From Kribbella jejuensis (GTDB lineage Bacteria > Actinomycetota > Actinomycetes > Propionibacteriales > Kribbellaceae): 64,000 nucleotides of DNA. This document shows, in pieces, positions 43,277 to 51,715 of the stretch (position 1 is the first letter of the stretch; the number at the start of each line of letters is the position of its first letter). The notes below the pieces were generated by a model that was not told where the DNA came from, ran no database searches, and saw only the letters and a list, made by a program, of their open reading frames with translations. The translations under genes and the position numbers were made by a program. Location: positions 3,224,001 through 3,288,000 of the forward strand of contig NZ_VFMM01000001.1 of the NCBI RefSeq assembly GCF_006715085.1, read 5' to 3'.

Positions 43277-43290
43277 AGAAAGCGCTTGCA
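43277..43290. promoter_or_regulatory. LacI/CRE-type operator candidate
   Basis: AGAAAGCGCTTGCA matches the palindromic LacI-family/CRE consensus TGAAAGCGCTTTCA at 12 of 14 positions. It lies about 95 bases upstream of the 54-aa gene on the minus strand and about 85 bases before the truncated GntR gene on the plus strand. No LacI gene is in the window. Confidence 0.45.
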
Positions 43291-43374
43291 TGAGGCCGGC
43301 AATAACTGAGACTGGTCTGTTCAACGGTGATCTAAGGGGTTCCGGAGTGTTCCAGTAGCTGCAACCCAGGTGCA

Positions 43375-43716
43375 ATGCATGCTTCGCTGCCGGGGAAGGC
43401 CGCCGGGATCCGGGCGTTGCTGCTGAGTCTGATCGACACGTTGCCCGAGGGCGCCGCGCTGCCGCCGGAGCGGGAGCTGGCGGCGCGCTGGAACGTCGCC
43501 CGGATGACGCTGCGGCGTGCCGTCGACGAGCTGGTGATCGAGGAGCTGCTGGTACGGCGACACGACAGCGACACGTACACGACCCGGCCGAAGGTGGCGC
43601 GTTGGCTCGGGATGATCGGGTTCTCCGAGGACATCCGGCGGCGCGGGATCCGGCCGGGCAGCACGATGCTGGAGTTCCGGCACCACAAGGCCGAGCCTTC
43701 GCGTCGGCGCCAAGGG
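43375..43716 (+). pseudogene. Truncated GntR-family regulator (HTH and start of UTRA domain only)
   Basis: From ATG 43375 the frame reads a clear GntR winged helix (LPEGAALPPERELAARWNVARMTLRRAVDELVIEELLVRR) followed by the first strands of a UTRA effector domain (VARWLGMIGFSEDIRRRGIRPGSTMLEFR). Homology stops near 43716, exactly where the antisense end of the next lipoprotein gene begins; beyond this the frame is only the shadow of that gene. The effector domain is therefore lost. A deletion or rearrangement joined a GntR gene to an unrelated operon. Confidence 0.7.
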
Positions 43717-43719
43717 TGT

Positions 43720-44946
43720 CTAGCGGAAGACCCCGGTGTGGCCGAGCGAGTACCGGCCGGGCTGTGGAAAGACCGCCAGGCCGTGTGGGCCTTTGCCGAC
43801 CGGGATCCGGGCGAGCAGCTTGCCGTCGCTGAAGCGGATCGCGTACACGACCGCGTTGTACCGTCCAGACACCCACAGCACCTGGCCGTCCGGCGAGATC
43901 CCGCCCATGTCCGGGCTTCCGCCGCCCGGGATCTTGATCTTGCGGACCACCTTCCCGGTGACGAAGTCGAGCATCGAGATCGACCCCTCGCCGCGGTTCG
44001 TGATGATCAGGTACCGCGAGTTCCGCGTGACGTACAGCCCGTGCGCGCCGAGGCCGGTCGGGATGAACTTCAGGATCCGCACCGGCGGCTGCGCGGACAG
44101 GACCCAGAGGCCGTTGGTCATCATGTCCGCGACGTAGTAGAACCGTCCGTCCGGCGACAGCTTCACGTCCTGTGGCATCGGCGCGTGCATCCCGCGCTGT
44201 CCAGGCAAGCGCAGCACCTGCAGAACCTTCTCCGCGGCGGTGTCCACGAGCAGCAGTTGCCCGGAGAACTCGCAGGACACCAGGAACGACGTACCGTCGG
44301 CTGAGAAGTCCGCGTGGTTCACTCCGGCGCACGGCACCGGTAAGACCTTCTGTACGGCCATCGTGTGCGGGTCACGGAAGACCAGTTGCTTGTCGTTGGA
44401 CGCCATCACGACCGCGTGTTTGCCGTCCGGGGTGAAGTACAGGTTGTACGGGTCGTGGACGGCGACCGGCCGGCCGGGGAGCCCGGTGAGCGGGTTGATC
44501 GGCGTCAGCGTGTTGCCGAGGTCGTTGTTGACCCACAGTGTCTTCAGGTCCCACGACGGTACGACGTGTTGCGGCTCGCGCGCCGTCCGGAAGGTGCGGA
44601 TCACCTTGTACGTGCGCGGGTCGATCTCGGTCACGGTGTTGCTGCCGCTGTTCGGGACGTAGATGCGGTACGGGTCCCGGCGGACGGCCGCGGCGAGCCG
44701 GCCCGGGCGGTCGGCGGCCCAGACGTCCTTGGGCGACAGCGGTGCCGGCATGCCGGGAAGCAGGTGGGGTGTGGCGGTCGGCGTGCCCTGGGAAGCCGGC
44801 GGTGGAGCTTGGGTAGAGCTGGGTGGTGCGGAGCTCGGTGGTGCGGAGCCGAGCGGCGTGCCGGCGGTCGTGGTCTGGCCGGCATTGGCCGAGCAGGCGC
44901 TGACGGCCAGAGCCAAGACCATGCCTAGGGCAACGATCCGCTTCAT
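43720..44946 (-). CDS. Beta-propeller (YVTN-type) lipoprotein
   Basis: 408 aa, ATG 44946 overlapping the deacetylase-like stop by 4 bases. Lipobox ALAVSAC gives a lipidated Cys near residue 18, then a Ser/Pro/Thr-rich linker (about 25-65). The rest is a repeat of about 45 residues with blades such as RIYVPNSGSNTVTEIDPRTYKVI and YLIITNRGEGSISMLDFVTGKVV, the YVTN/SMP-30-like propeller pattern. It is anchored outside the membrane and probably binds a partner or ligand. Co-transcribed with the NodB-like lipoprotein. Confidence 0.85.
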   Translation of the reverse strand: MKRIVALGMVLALAVSACSANAGQTTTAGTPLGSAPPSSAPPSSTQAPPPASQGTPTATPHLLPGMPAPLSPKDVWAADRPGRLAAAVRRDPYRIYVPNSGSNTVTEIDPRTYKVIRTFRTAREPQHVVPSWDLKTLWVNNDLGNTLTPINPLTGLPGRPVAVHDPYNLYFTPDGKHAVVMASNDKQLVFRDPHTMAVQKVLPVPCAGVNHADFSADGTSFLVSCEFSGQLLLVDTAAEKVLQVLRLPGQRGMHAPMPQDVKLSPDGRFYYVADMMTNGLWVLSAQPPVRILKFIPTGLGAHGLYVTRNSRYLIITNRGEGSISMLDFVTGKVVRKIKIPGGGSPDMGGISPDGQVLWVSGRYNAVVYAIRFSDGKLLARIPVGKGPHGLAVFPQPGRYSLGHTGVFR

Positions 44947-45722
44947 TGCAGGAGTTCGCTCAAGGTGACCGGGGCCAGCCGCTTCGTGTGCAGGCCGGAC
45001 AGGATCTCCGGGAGCGCGGCGATCGTCACCGGGTGGCCGAGATGCAGGCTGACGATCGATCCGGGCCGGATGCCGTCGAGGACCGCCTTCACCACCGTGG
45101 CCGCGGGCGGGTCCTGCCAGTCGAGACCGTCGACGTCGTACGACACACAAGTAGCGTATCCGGACGCGGCGGCCGCCGATCTGATCAGTGGGGTGGTCTG
45201 CTGGGTCCCGGAGGCGCGGAACCAGCGGCCCGGGCTCCTCGCCGTACGACGAAGTACCGCCGCGCAGTCGTGGACCTCGCGCCGGGCCTCGGCGGCACCG
45301 AGCCGCCGCATCGGTTTGTGGTGCATCGTGTGGTTGCCGAGATCGTGACCGCCCTGGAGTACCCGGCCGGCCATCTCGGGATGTGCCACCAGCCAGGTGC
45401 CGACGGCGAGGACGCTCGCCTTGGCGCCCGCGTGCTCGACCAGGTCGAGGAGTTTGGTGGCGAGCGCCGGATCGCCGTTGCCGTGGAAGGTCAGGGCGAC
45501 CTGCTGCACTGTTCGCGGACCGTGGCCGATTTCGACGGCTTCGGTCGGCGGCTTCGGCTTCGCGACAGGCCCAGGGGACGTCGCCGCCGGGGTGGTCGGC
45601 GAGGCGGCCTTGCTCGACGGACTAGGTGGTGGAGCGCTGGACTGGTGGTTGGTCGAGCAGCCGGCCGCGGCGCCGGTACCTATCGCCAGCAGGGCCGATT
45701 TCAGGACAGTACGGCGCTCCAT
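44943..45722 (-). CDS. NodB-fold polysaccharide deacetylase-like lipoprotein, altered motif 1
   Basis: 259 aa. Signal with twin Arg (MERRTVLKSALLAIGTGAAAGC) and lipobox Cys near residue 22, then a Pro/Ser-rich linker to about 62. The NodB core has motif 2 HTMHH (metal ligands), a motif-3-like WFRASGT, DVDGLDW and VSLHLGHP. Motif 1, usually TFDDG, reads TFHGNGD, so the catalytic base/metal Asp pair is changed. It may be a specialised or inactive deacetylase. Operon with the propeller lipoprotein. Confidence 0.82.
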   Translation of the reverse strand: MERRTVLKSALLAIGTGAAAGCSTNHQSSAPPPSPSSKAASPTTPAATSPGPVAKPKPPTEAVEIGHGPRTVQQVALTFHGNGDPALATKLLDLVEHAGAKASVLAVGTWLVAHPEMAGRVLQGGHDLGNHTMHHKPMRRLGAAEARREVHDCAAVLRRTARSPGRWFRASGTQQTTPLIRSAAAASGYATCVSYDVDGLDWQDPPAATVVKAVLDGIRPGSIVSLHLGHPVTIAALPEILSGLHTKRLAPVTLSELLQ

Positions 45723-45810
45723 ACCGGCGAACGTACGGAGCCGTCGCTGAGCGGACCCTGAGCAGCAGGGTGGTTGCGGAACGGAACCGGCCGGTCACTA
45801 AGGTGGTCCG

Positions 45811-46437
45811 GTGGACCTCGCGAGCCCGATCAGCACAGTGGTGCCGTCACTCGACGGACCGGTGCTGCTCGTCCTGGCCGCAACCGAGGAAGGCCTGTCC
45901 GGTCGCCAGATCCACAAGCTCGCCGGTTCGGGCAGCGTTGCCGGCGTCCGGCTCGTCCTGCAACGACTCGCGACGACCGGCCTGGTGCACGCCGAAGACG
46001 TCGGGAACTCGTTGCTCTATCGCCTCAACCGCAGCCACCTGCTCGCGCCGATCGTCGAACAGTTGGCGAACCTCCGCAGTACGTTGCTCGGCCGCCTCGC
46101 CGAGGAGATCAGCAGCTGGGGCATCGCTGCGGTGCATGCCAGCGTGTACGGCGCGATCGCCCGTGGCGACGGTGATCTCGACAGTGACGTGGACCTGCTG
46201 CTGATCCGCCCGGACGACTGCACTCTGGAGGATCCGCGATGGACGGCACAGGTGGACCGCCTGATGCAGTCCGTGGTGGACCTCACCGGCAACGCCGCGC
46301 ACGTCTTCGAACTCAGCCAGTCCGAACTCGCCGGCCACCTCGGCACCGAGGCCATCCTCAACGACTGGGCAGAGCCGAGCATCCGGCTGGTCGGCGTACC
46401 GCTCGACCACCTCGCGGTGCCACAGCCAGTGGGGTGA
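45811..46437 (+). CDS. Winged-helix protein fused to a minimal nucleotidyltransferase domain
   Basis: 208 aa, GTG start. Residues 15-75 form a winged helix (GLSGRQIHKLAGSGSVAGVRLVLQRLATTGLVH). Residues 105-135 carry the nucleotidyltransferase motif VYGAIARGDGDLDSDVDLLLI, with Asp126 and Asp128 as metal ligands. The rest is short, as in MNT-type transferases of toxin-antitoxin pairs. It may AMPylate or add nucleotides to a partner or tRNA. No HEPN partner is adjacent, so a stand-alone regulator is also possible. Divergent from the lipoprotein pair. Confidence 0.82.
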   Translation: MDLASPISTVVPSLDGPVLLVLAATEEGLSGRQIHKLAGSGSVAGVRLVLQRLATTGLVHAEDVGNSLLYRLNRSHLLAPIVEQLANLRSTLLGRLAEEISSWGIAAVHASVYGAIARGDGDLDSDVDLLLIRPDDCTLEDPRWTAQVDRLMQSVVDLTGNAAHVFELSQSELAGHLGTEAILNDWAEPSIRLVGVPLDHLAVPQPVG

Positions 46438-46490
46438 GAGCGGTGGTCGACCCGAAGTGCTTTACCGGCCGTGAATAGTCGGCAAGACTG

Positions 46491-47396
46491 ATGACGATGG
46501 ACCACCGCGTGACACAGATCGCCGTCGACGGCGGACAGTCCGCTCTCCGCCTTCGAGTACTCCCGTCCGGCAAGACCGGCACCGGGCCGGGCTACACCCA
46601 CGGCCCGGAGGCCCTCAGCAAGCTCCTCGCCGCGATCGGCACGGCCGCCGCTGAGGCCGAGTTGGACGGGCCGGTCGACGTGGTCGCGCTCGGGCTCACG
46701 GGTTATCCCCAGGCGCCGGGTGCGGCGGAGCGGCTGGCGGCGGACGTCAGCCAGTTGCTCGATGCGGACGAAGTACGGCTGACCCAGGACATGGTCACCG
46801 CGCACGCCGGTGCGCTCCCCGACGGATACGGCGTGGTCGTTGCCGCAGGCACCGGTCTGGTCTGCCTCGCGGTCGATCGGGACGGTACCTGGCGCAAGCT
46901 CGACGGCCACGGGTACCTGTTCGGCGACGCGGGCAGCGCGTTCGCGATCGGACGCGCCGGGCTGGTCGCCGTCCAGCGGGCCCGGGACGGCCGCGGCCCT
47001 GCGACCAAGCTGGCCGAGACGTCGCTCGATCCGGTCACGCTCTACCGTTCGTCGACGTTGGTGGACGACGTCGCGCGGTTCGCCCCCGAAGTACTCCGGT
47101 GCGCCACCGAAGGCGATCCGGTCGCGCACGAGGTGCTCGTCAAGGCCGCCACCGACATCGCGGACACGATCGAGGCCGCGGTCGCGCAGCTCGCCGGCGA
47201 AGGACCCGTACCGGTCGCATGCGTCGGCGGACTGTTCACCGGCGCCGGCGAGCAACTCCTGGCGCCGGTCCGGGCAGCCCTGCCCGCACGTGCCCAGCTG
47301 ACTCCCGCGGCCGGCAACTCGCTCGACGGCGCCGAACGTCTCGCCACCGGACCCCTCGGCACGTACGCCGACCTGATCGTGACGTACCGCCGATGA
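46491..47396 (+). CDS. BadF/BadG-type ATPase, N-acetylhexosamine kinase-like
   Basis: 301 aa, ATG 46491 (ATG 46497 is equally possible). ASKHA fold: VDGGQSALRLRV phosphate loop 1, VVAAGTGLVCLAV adenosine region, GYLFGDAGSAFAIGRAGL, and CVGGLFTGAG. This is the pattern of eukaryotic-like GlcNAc kinases in the BadF family. Its ATGA overlap with the NanE-like epimerase gene suggests it phosphorylates N-acetylmannosamine or N-acetylglucosamine to feed that enzyme. Confidence 0.85.
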   Translation: MTMDHRVTQIAVDGGQSALRLRVLPSGKTGTGPGYTHGPEALSKLLAAIGTAAAEAELDGPVDVVALGLTGYPQAPGAAERLAADVSQLLDADEVRLTQDMVTAHAGALPDGYGVVVAAGTGLVCLAVDRDGTWRKLDGHGYLFGDAGSAFAIGRAGLVAVQRARDGRGPATKLAETSLDPVTLYRSSTLVDDVARFAPEVLRCATEGDPVAHEVLVKAATDIADTIEAAVAQLAGEGPVPVACVGGLFTGAGEQLLAPVRAALPARAQLTPAAGNSLDGAERLATGPLGTYADLIVTYRR

Positions 47397-48061
47397 GAAC
47401 CCTGGCCCCCGGCAGCCTGGTCGTGTCCTGCCAGCCGGGTCCAGGCAGCCCGTTCCGCGGCCCGGTGGCCATGGCACTGATGGCGCAGGCCGCCGAGGCG
47501 GGCGGCGCGGGCGCGATCCGGGCGAACGGCCCGGAGGACGTCGCGGCCATCCGTGCGGTGACCGACCTGCCGATCATCGGGATCCACAAACTCGGCGACC
47601 CGGCGGGCGTGTTCATCACCCCGACGTACGAGGCTGCGGCCGGGGTGGTCGCGGCCGGGGCGGACCTGATCGCGCTGGACGGGACCTTGCGCCCGCGGCC
47701 GGACGGACAACCACTCGCACACCAGATCGCCCGGGTCCACACCGAGCTCGGCGTACAAGTGATGGCCGACGTGGATACCCTCGAGGCCGGCCAGGCCGCT
47801 CGGGACGCGGGCGCGGACCTCGTCGCGACGACGCTGTCCGGCTATACCAAGAGCCGTACGCCGATCGAGCCGGACGTCGAACTGGTCCGGCGCCTCACCG
47901 CGAAGCTCGACCGCCCGGTTGTCGCCGAGGGCCGGATCCGGACCCCGGACGACGTCCGTGCTGTCTTCGATGCCGGCGCGTACGCCGTTGTCGTCGGTCA
48001 CGCGATCACCGACCCGATGGACCTGACCGCCCGGCTGGTCGGCGCGATCCCGGCTCGTTAG
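47393..48061 (+). CDS. nanE: N-acetylmannosamine-6-phosphate 2-epimerase (NanE-like)
   Basis: 222 aa TIM barrel, start overlapping the kinase stop. Recognisable NanE signatures: SLVVSCQPGPGSPFRGP, GAGAIRANGPEDV, IIGIHK, and VMADVDTLEAGQAARDAGADLVATTLSGYT, with catalytic Lys and Glu (VVAEGRIRTPDDV). It converts ManNAc-6-P to GlcNAc-6-P in sialic acid or ManNAc catabolism. No NanA lyase or transporter is in the window, so the supply is external or encoded elsewhere. Confidence 0.93.
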   Translation: MRTLAPGSLVVSCQPGPGSPFRGPVAMALMAQAAEAGGAGAIRANGPEDVAAIRAVTDLPIIGIHKLGDPAGVFITPTYEAAAGVVAAGADLIALDGTLRPRPDGQPLAHQIARVHTELGVQVMADVDTLEAGQAARDAGADLVATTLSGYTKSRTPIEPDVELVRRLTAKLDRPVVAEGRIRTPDDVRAVFDAGAYAVVVGHAITDPMDLTARLVGAIPAR

Positions 48062-48124
48062 TCGGCCTGGCCGACCTTCGCCATCGATCTTCCGTTCGGA
48101 CGCCGACTGGCGTATCCATGAGCC

Positions 48125-48298
48125 ATGATCAGGGCGAGCGCCGTGGGACTTGCGGCTGGGTGTTCTCATGGGGGTGTGACCTCTCGCCTCGCGCTGCCGC
48201 TCGCCGCGCCGACCGCCTCTTTAATTTCGGTCCTGACCGTATCTGATGGAATTCATCGGCAGATCACCGCCGGAACGACCGCGGGAGCGCGCACGTGA
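48125..48298 (+). CDS. Possible small reading frame overlapping the ceramidase-like start
   Basis: ATG 48125 opens a 57-codon frame ending in a GTGA overlap with the next gene. The translation (MIRASAVGLAAGCSHGG...) has no recognised family and no clear ribosome site. It could be a leader peptide, a decayed gene end, or chance. Apart from it, the 48062-48294 gap holds nothing I can support. Confidence 0.22.
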   Translation: MIRASAVGLAAGCSHGGVTSRLALPLAAPTASLISVLTVSDGIHRQITAGTTAGART

Positions 48299-49536
48299 CC
48301 GAACTCCTCCTGGCCGCGAAATCCCTGGACGTGACCCCACCGCCCGGCCACCGCTTGGACGGGTACGCCGCCCGTGCGGGCCTTTCTACGGGTACCGCGG
48401 ATCCGTTGAAGGCCACGGTGATCTGGCTGTCGAGCGACAACGATCCGGGTGTGATGTGGCTGACATTGGACGCCATTGCTGTCGGTCGTGAACTTACTTG
48501 TGAACTGGCCGCCGCAGCCGGTGCCGCGGCCGGGATCCCGCCGTCGCACGTGGTGGTGTCGGCGTCGCACACGCACTCGGGTCCTTCGGGGTGGAGCGGC
48601 GAGATCCACCCGGTAATCCCTGCGGCGCGGGAGTTCGATCTGGTTGATCCGCTGGTCGGCGCCGTCGGTTCCGTACAGCTCGAGCGTCGCCCGGTGACCG
48701 CGTCGTGGCGCTCGATCGAGGTGGTCGGCGTCGGTACCAACCGGCATCACCGCAACGGCCCGCACGACAACACCGCCGGGATCCTTGCGCTGCATTCGTT
48801 GTCCGGCTCGCTCGAAGCGGTGTTGCTCGACTTCGCCTGTCACCCGACGACGTACGGGCCGGAGAACATGCAGTACTCCGCGGACTGGCCGGGCGCCGCC
48901 CGCGAGGCGCTCGCCCCGGCGGTCGTCGGGTTCCTCCAAGGCGCGGCGGGCGACGTCAGCCCACGCTTCACCCGCCAGGGTCGAGGCGCTCCGGAGGTCA
49001 CGCGTCTCGGTTCGTTGCTCGCCGGTCGCGTGCGTGAAGCCCTCGCGCACCCCGGCCTCGAGCTACCCCAGTCACCGCCGGCCATCCGCCGTACGACGCT
49101 GACCCTTCCGATCCGCGACCTGCCAACCGCGGCCGAAGCCGAAAGGCTCGTGTGCGTTGCCGCGAACCACCTGAACGGCACCGACGACCCGTCCGGCCGG
49201 ATCGCCCAAACCCGCCTGGACGGCGCCCGCGGCCAGGCCCTGATGGCAGGCGCCGCGCTGCCCCCCACGTACGACCTCCCGATCAGTGCCGTCACCATGG
49301 GCGACGTCTGCTGGATCAACCTGCCAGTAGAACTCTTCGCCATCCACGGAGCCCGCCTCCAAGCGGACAGCACCTACCCCGTCACCCGAGTAATCGGCTA
49401 CACAGACGGCTACTACGGCTACGTAGTGGACCCCCCAGCCGCCGAAGCCGGCACCTACGAAGCCCTGATCACCTTCTTCGACCAACCCACCACCAACCAC
49501 CTCCTGACCCAAACCACCACCTTCGTAAACACCTGA
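48295..49536 (+). CDS. Neutral/alkaline ceramidase-like hydrolase (N-terminal catalytic domain only)
   Basis: 413 aa, GTG start, no signal peptide. Zinc-site motifs VVSASHTHSGPSGW and LLDFACHPTTYGP, and the nucleophile region LQGAAGDVSPRF, match neutral ceramidases, but the C-terminal Ig-like domain of full enzymes (about 650 aa) is missing. Likely an amidase acting on an N-acyl compound in the cytoplasm. It follows kinase and NanE genes on the same strand, so an N-acyl amino-sugar substrate is worth considering. This link is inference. Confidence 0.83.
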   Translation: MTELLLAAKSLDVTPPPGHRLDGYAARAGLSTGTADPLKATVIWLSSDNDPGVMWLTLDAIAVGRELTCELAAAAGAAAGIPPSHVVVSASHTHSGPSGWSGEIHPVIPAAREFDLVDPLVGAVGSVQLERRPVTASWRSIEVVGVGTNRHHRNGPHDNTAGILALHSLSGSLEAVLLDFACHPTTYGPENMQYSADWPGAAREALAPAVVGFLQGAAGDVSPRFTRQGRGAPEVTRLGSLLAGRVREALAHPGLELPQSPPAIRRTTLTLPIRDLPTAAEAERLVCVAANHLNGTDDPSGRIAQTRLDGARGQALMAGAALPPTYDLPISAVTMGDVCWINLPVELFAIHGARLQADSTYPVTRVIGYTDGYYGYVVDPPAAEAGTYEALITFFDQPTTNHLLTQTTTFVNT

Positions 49537-49663
49537 CCCTCCCCCGCCGCTGTAGGCCGTCTACAAGCTTGTTGAAGTAGCTGGGACTTGGCTTCAGGGG
49601 TCGGGGCGGTCAGGGTTGGTGTGGTGATTGCTGATGACAACCAATGGGCAGTGGGCTGGTGAT

Positions 49664-50143
49664 ATGTCGACCTATGAACAGCTGATCGGGCTGCTCGACG
49701 GGGCTGGTGTGGGGTACAAGTTGATCGATCATGCGCCGGACGGGACCACCGAAACGGTGAGTGCGCTGCGCGGGCATCCGGTTGCGCAGGGGGCGAAGTG
49801 CATCATTCTGATCGTCAAGCCGAACAAGCGGACGACGAAGTACGTGCTCGCTGTCGTCCCCGGGGACTGTCGCGTTGACCTCGACGCCATCAAACAGCTG
49901 TACGGAGCGCGGTACGTCGGGTTTGCCGACGCTGCGACGGCGGAGCGGCTGGCGCGAACCATCCCGGGCACGGTGCTTCCGTTCAGCCTCGATCCGGAGC
50001 TCGATCTCATCGCCGACCCGGCCGTCGTCGCGCAACCGGAGATCTACTTCAACGCCGCTCGCCTCGACCGCTCCGTGATGATGTCCGGCGCCGACTACGC
50101 CGCGATCGCGAAGCCGCGGATCGAACCGATCACGCCGCGGTGA
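49664..50143 (+). CDS. YbaK/EbsC (prolyl-tRNA editing domain) protein
   Basis: 159 aa from ATG 49664; an in-frame ATG at 49628 exists, but MSTYEQLIGLLDGAGVGYKLIDH is the natural N-terminus. The fold signatures are TETVSALRGHPVAQGAKCIILIVK and LDPELDLIADPAVVAQPEIYFNAARLDRSV; the conserved Lys in AKCIIL sits in the editing site. Stand-alone members deacylate mischarged tRNAs such as Ala- or Cys-tRNA(Pro). It differs from classical YbaK in the N-terminal region, so tRNA specificity is uncertain. Confidence 0.85.
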   Translation: MSTYEQLIGLLDGAGVGYKLIDHAPDGTTETVSALRGHPVAQGAKCIILIVKPNKRTTKYVLAVVPGDCRVDLDAIKQLYGARYVGFADAATAERLARTIPGTVLPFSLDPELDLIADPAVVAQPEIYFNAARLDRSVMMSGADYAAIAKPRIEPITPR

Positions 50144-50223
50144 CCTAGCGGCGTTGGTTCGGCGGGGCGGCGCGGATGCAGGGGATCAGCGCGCCGCCCC
50201 ACCGGTCTATGGGGTCCGCCAGG

Positions 50224-51645
50224 TCAGGAGCGGGTCCACTTCTGATCGTCAGAGCCGTTGCAGCTGGCGGTAACCACCGCGGCACCGTTGCCGGTACCGG
50301 CTGCAGTCAGGCAGAGCGCAGGGTCGGCGACACTCGTCACGGTCTGGTCGGCGTTGAGCTCCCACGCCTGGTTGGTCGCGCCGGTGCAGTTCTCGATCGT
50401 GACCGACGTACCGGACGTCATGCACTTGTCGGCGTACACCGTGAGCTGCTTGGACGCGGTGTAGTTCCACGACTGGTTGCCGCCGTTGTTGCAGTCCCAC
50501 AGGTCCAGCGCCGTACCAGGTGCTGTCGAGAACCCAGGTACGTCGGCACACCGTCCACTGGCGACTCCACGCAGCGGCTCACCCGGCGGGGACGGCGGGA
50601 GGGTGTTGGTGGGCTCGTCCTTCAGCAGACCCCAGCCCCACCACAGCTGGTCCAGCCCGCTGCGGCTGTTCACCTGCAGGTCGGCCGGGCCTACCTGGGT
50701 CGTCATCGAGTACGAGTCACCGGTCCGCAGCCCAGGCCAGTACACGATGCCCATGTGGTTCTCACGGGCGACCTGCGTAAGCGCTCCGAGGTACGACGTG
50801 TACACGTTGCCCTCGTGGTTGCCGTAGTTCAGCCCGATCGTCATGGGCGAGCCGGCCTCGTCGATGATCGTCCGCGACCCGTACGACCCGATCCGCGGGC
50901 GCAGGTTCGCCAGCCACGCCGCCTCGGTCGTGTCGGAGGCCCAGAAGCCGTAGAAGTGCAGTGACAGCAGGGTGCCCTTCAGCTCCGGTGCGGCCCCGAC
51001 CCCGGTCACGTTGTCGTTGTAGCCGGTGCCGGAGATGACGATGCGGCTACGCGGTACGTCGCTGTGCCGGGCGATCCAGCCCGACGTCAGCGCGACCCAG
51101 TCGGGCAGCGAGTACCCGAACGGCTCGTTCATCGGCTCGAAGTACACGTGCGGGTTCTTGGCGTAGGCCTTCACCACGGTGTCCCACATCGCGCCGTACG
51201 CCGCTGGGTCGTCGACCCGCCCGTCCTTGGCGTTGTCGGCCTCCCAGTAGCTGAGGATGACGTTGAACCCGCGCCCGACCGCCGCGTCGATCGCGCCGCG
51301 GTACGAACGCCACCAGGTCGTTCCCACGCTCGACGGGTTGATCGGCAGCCGCACGGTGTTCGCCTTGAGCTCCTTGCGGAACTCGCCGACGATCCCGTCC
51401 GCCTTGCGGTACGTCGTCGCGTAGTCGTCCGCCGTACTGAGTCCGGACGGTACGACCGCGTCGTGGGCGTAGTTGTCGCGCGGATCGGCCCAGTTCACAC
51501 CGCGGAAGGCGCTGGTGTCGGCGGGCAGCGGCGCGGCCGACACCGCCGTGGCGGTGACGGCCCCCGAACTGGTGGCTGTGAGGGCTGCGACGGCGGCCGC
51601 GACCGAGAGCGTCGCGGCGGCGAGGCGCCGGGCTGGTGATCTCAT
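50224..51645 (-). CDS. Secreted GH5-type glycoside hydrolase with ricin-B-lectin (CBM13) domain
   Basis: 473 aa from ATG 51645; upstream GTG 51660 and TTG 51681 are possible. The signal peptide (MRSPARRLAAATLSVAAAVA) is followed by a GH5 barrel with acid/base Glu in VYFEPMNEPFG and nucleophile Glu in RTIIDEAGSPM. The last 130 residues are a ricin-type trefoil with QxW repeats (NGGNQSW, ATNQAWEL, SDDQKW), ending in a Cys pair per repeat. It probably degrades a beta-glucan or mannan in soil. Confidence 0.92.
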   Translation of the reverse strand: MRSPARRLAAATLSVAAAVAALTATSSGAVTATAVSAAPLPADTSAFRGVNWADPRDNYAHDAVVPSGLSTADDYATTYRKADGIVGEFRKELKANTVRLPINPSSVGTTWWRSYRGAIDAAVGRGFNVILSYWEADNAKDGRVDDPAAYGAMWDTVVKAYAKNPHVYFEPMNEPFGYSLPDWVALTSGWIARHSDVPRSRIVISGTGYNDNVTGVGAAPELKGTLLSLHFYGFWASDTTEAAWLANLRPRIGSYGSRTIIDEAGSPMTIGLNYGNHEGNVYTSYLGALTQVARENHMGIVYWPGLRTGDSYSMTTQVGPADLQVNSRSGLDQLWWGWGLLKDEPTNTLPPSPPGEPLRGVASGRCADVPGFSTAPGTALDLWDCNNGGNQSWNYTASKQLTVYADKCMTSGTSVTIENCTGATNQAWELNADQTVTSVADPALCLTAAGTGNGAAVVTASCNGSDDQKWTRS

Positions 51646-51715
51646 GCTGCCGATGTTCACGCAAACATTTCGCTCCGTCAATGCCTCGCCGGCGACTACC
51701 GTCCGCGACGAACGG

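Noticed and set aside
43720..44304. Continuation of the GntR frame to 44304
   Set aside because: Beyond 43716 the frame is only the antisense of the propeller lipoprotein; no UTRA sequence remains.
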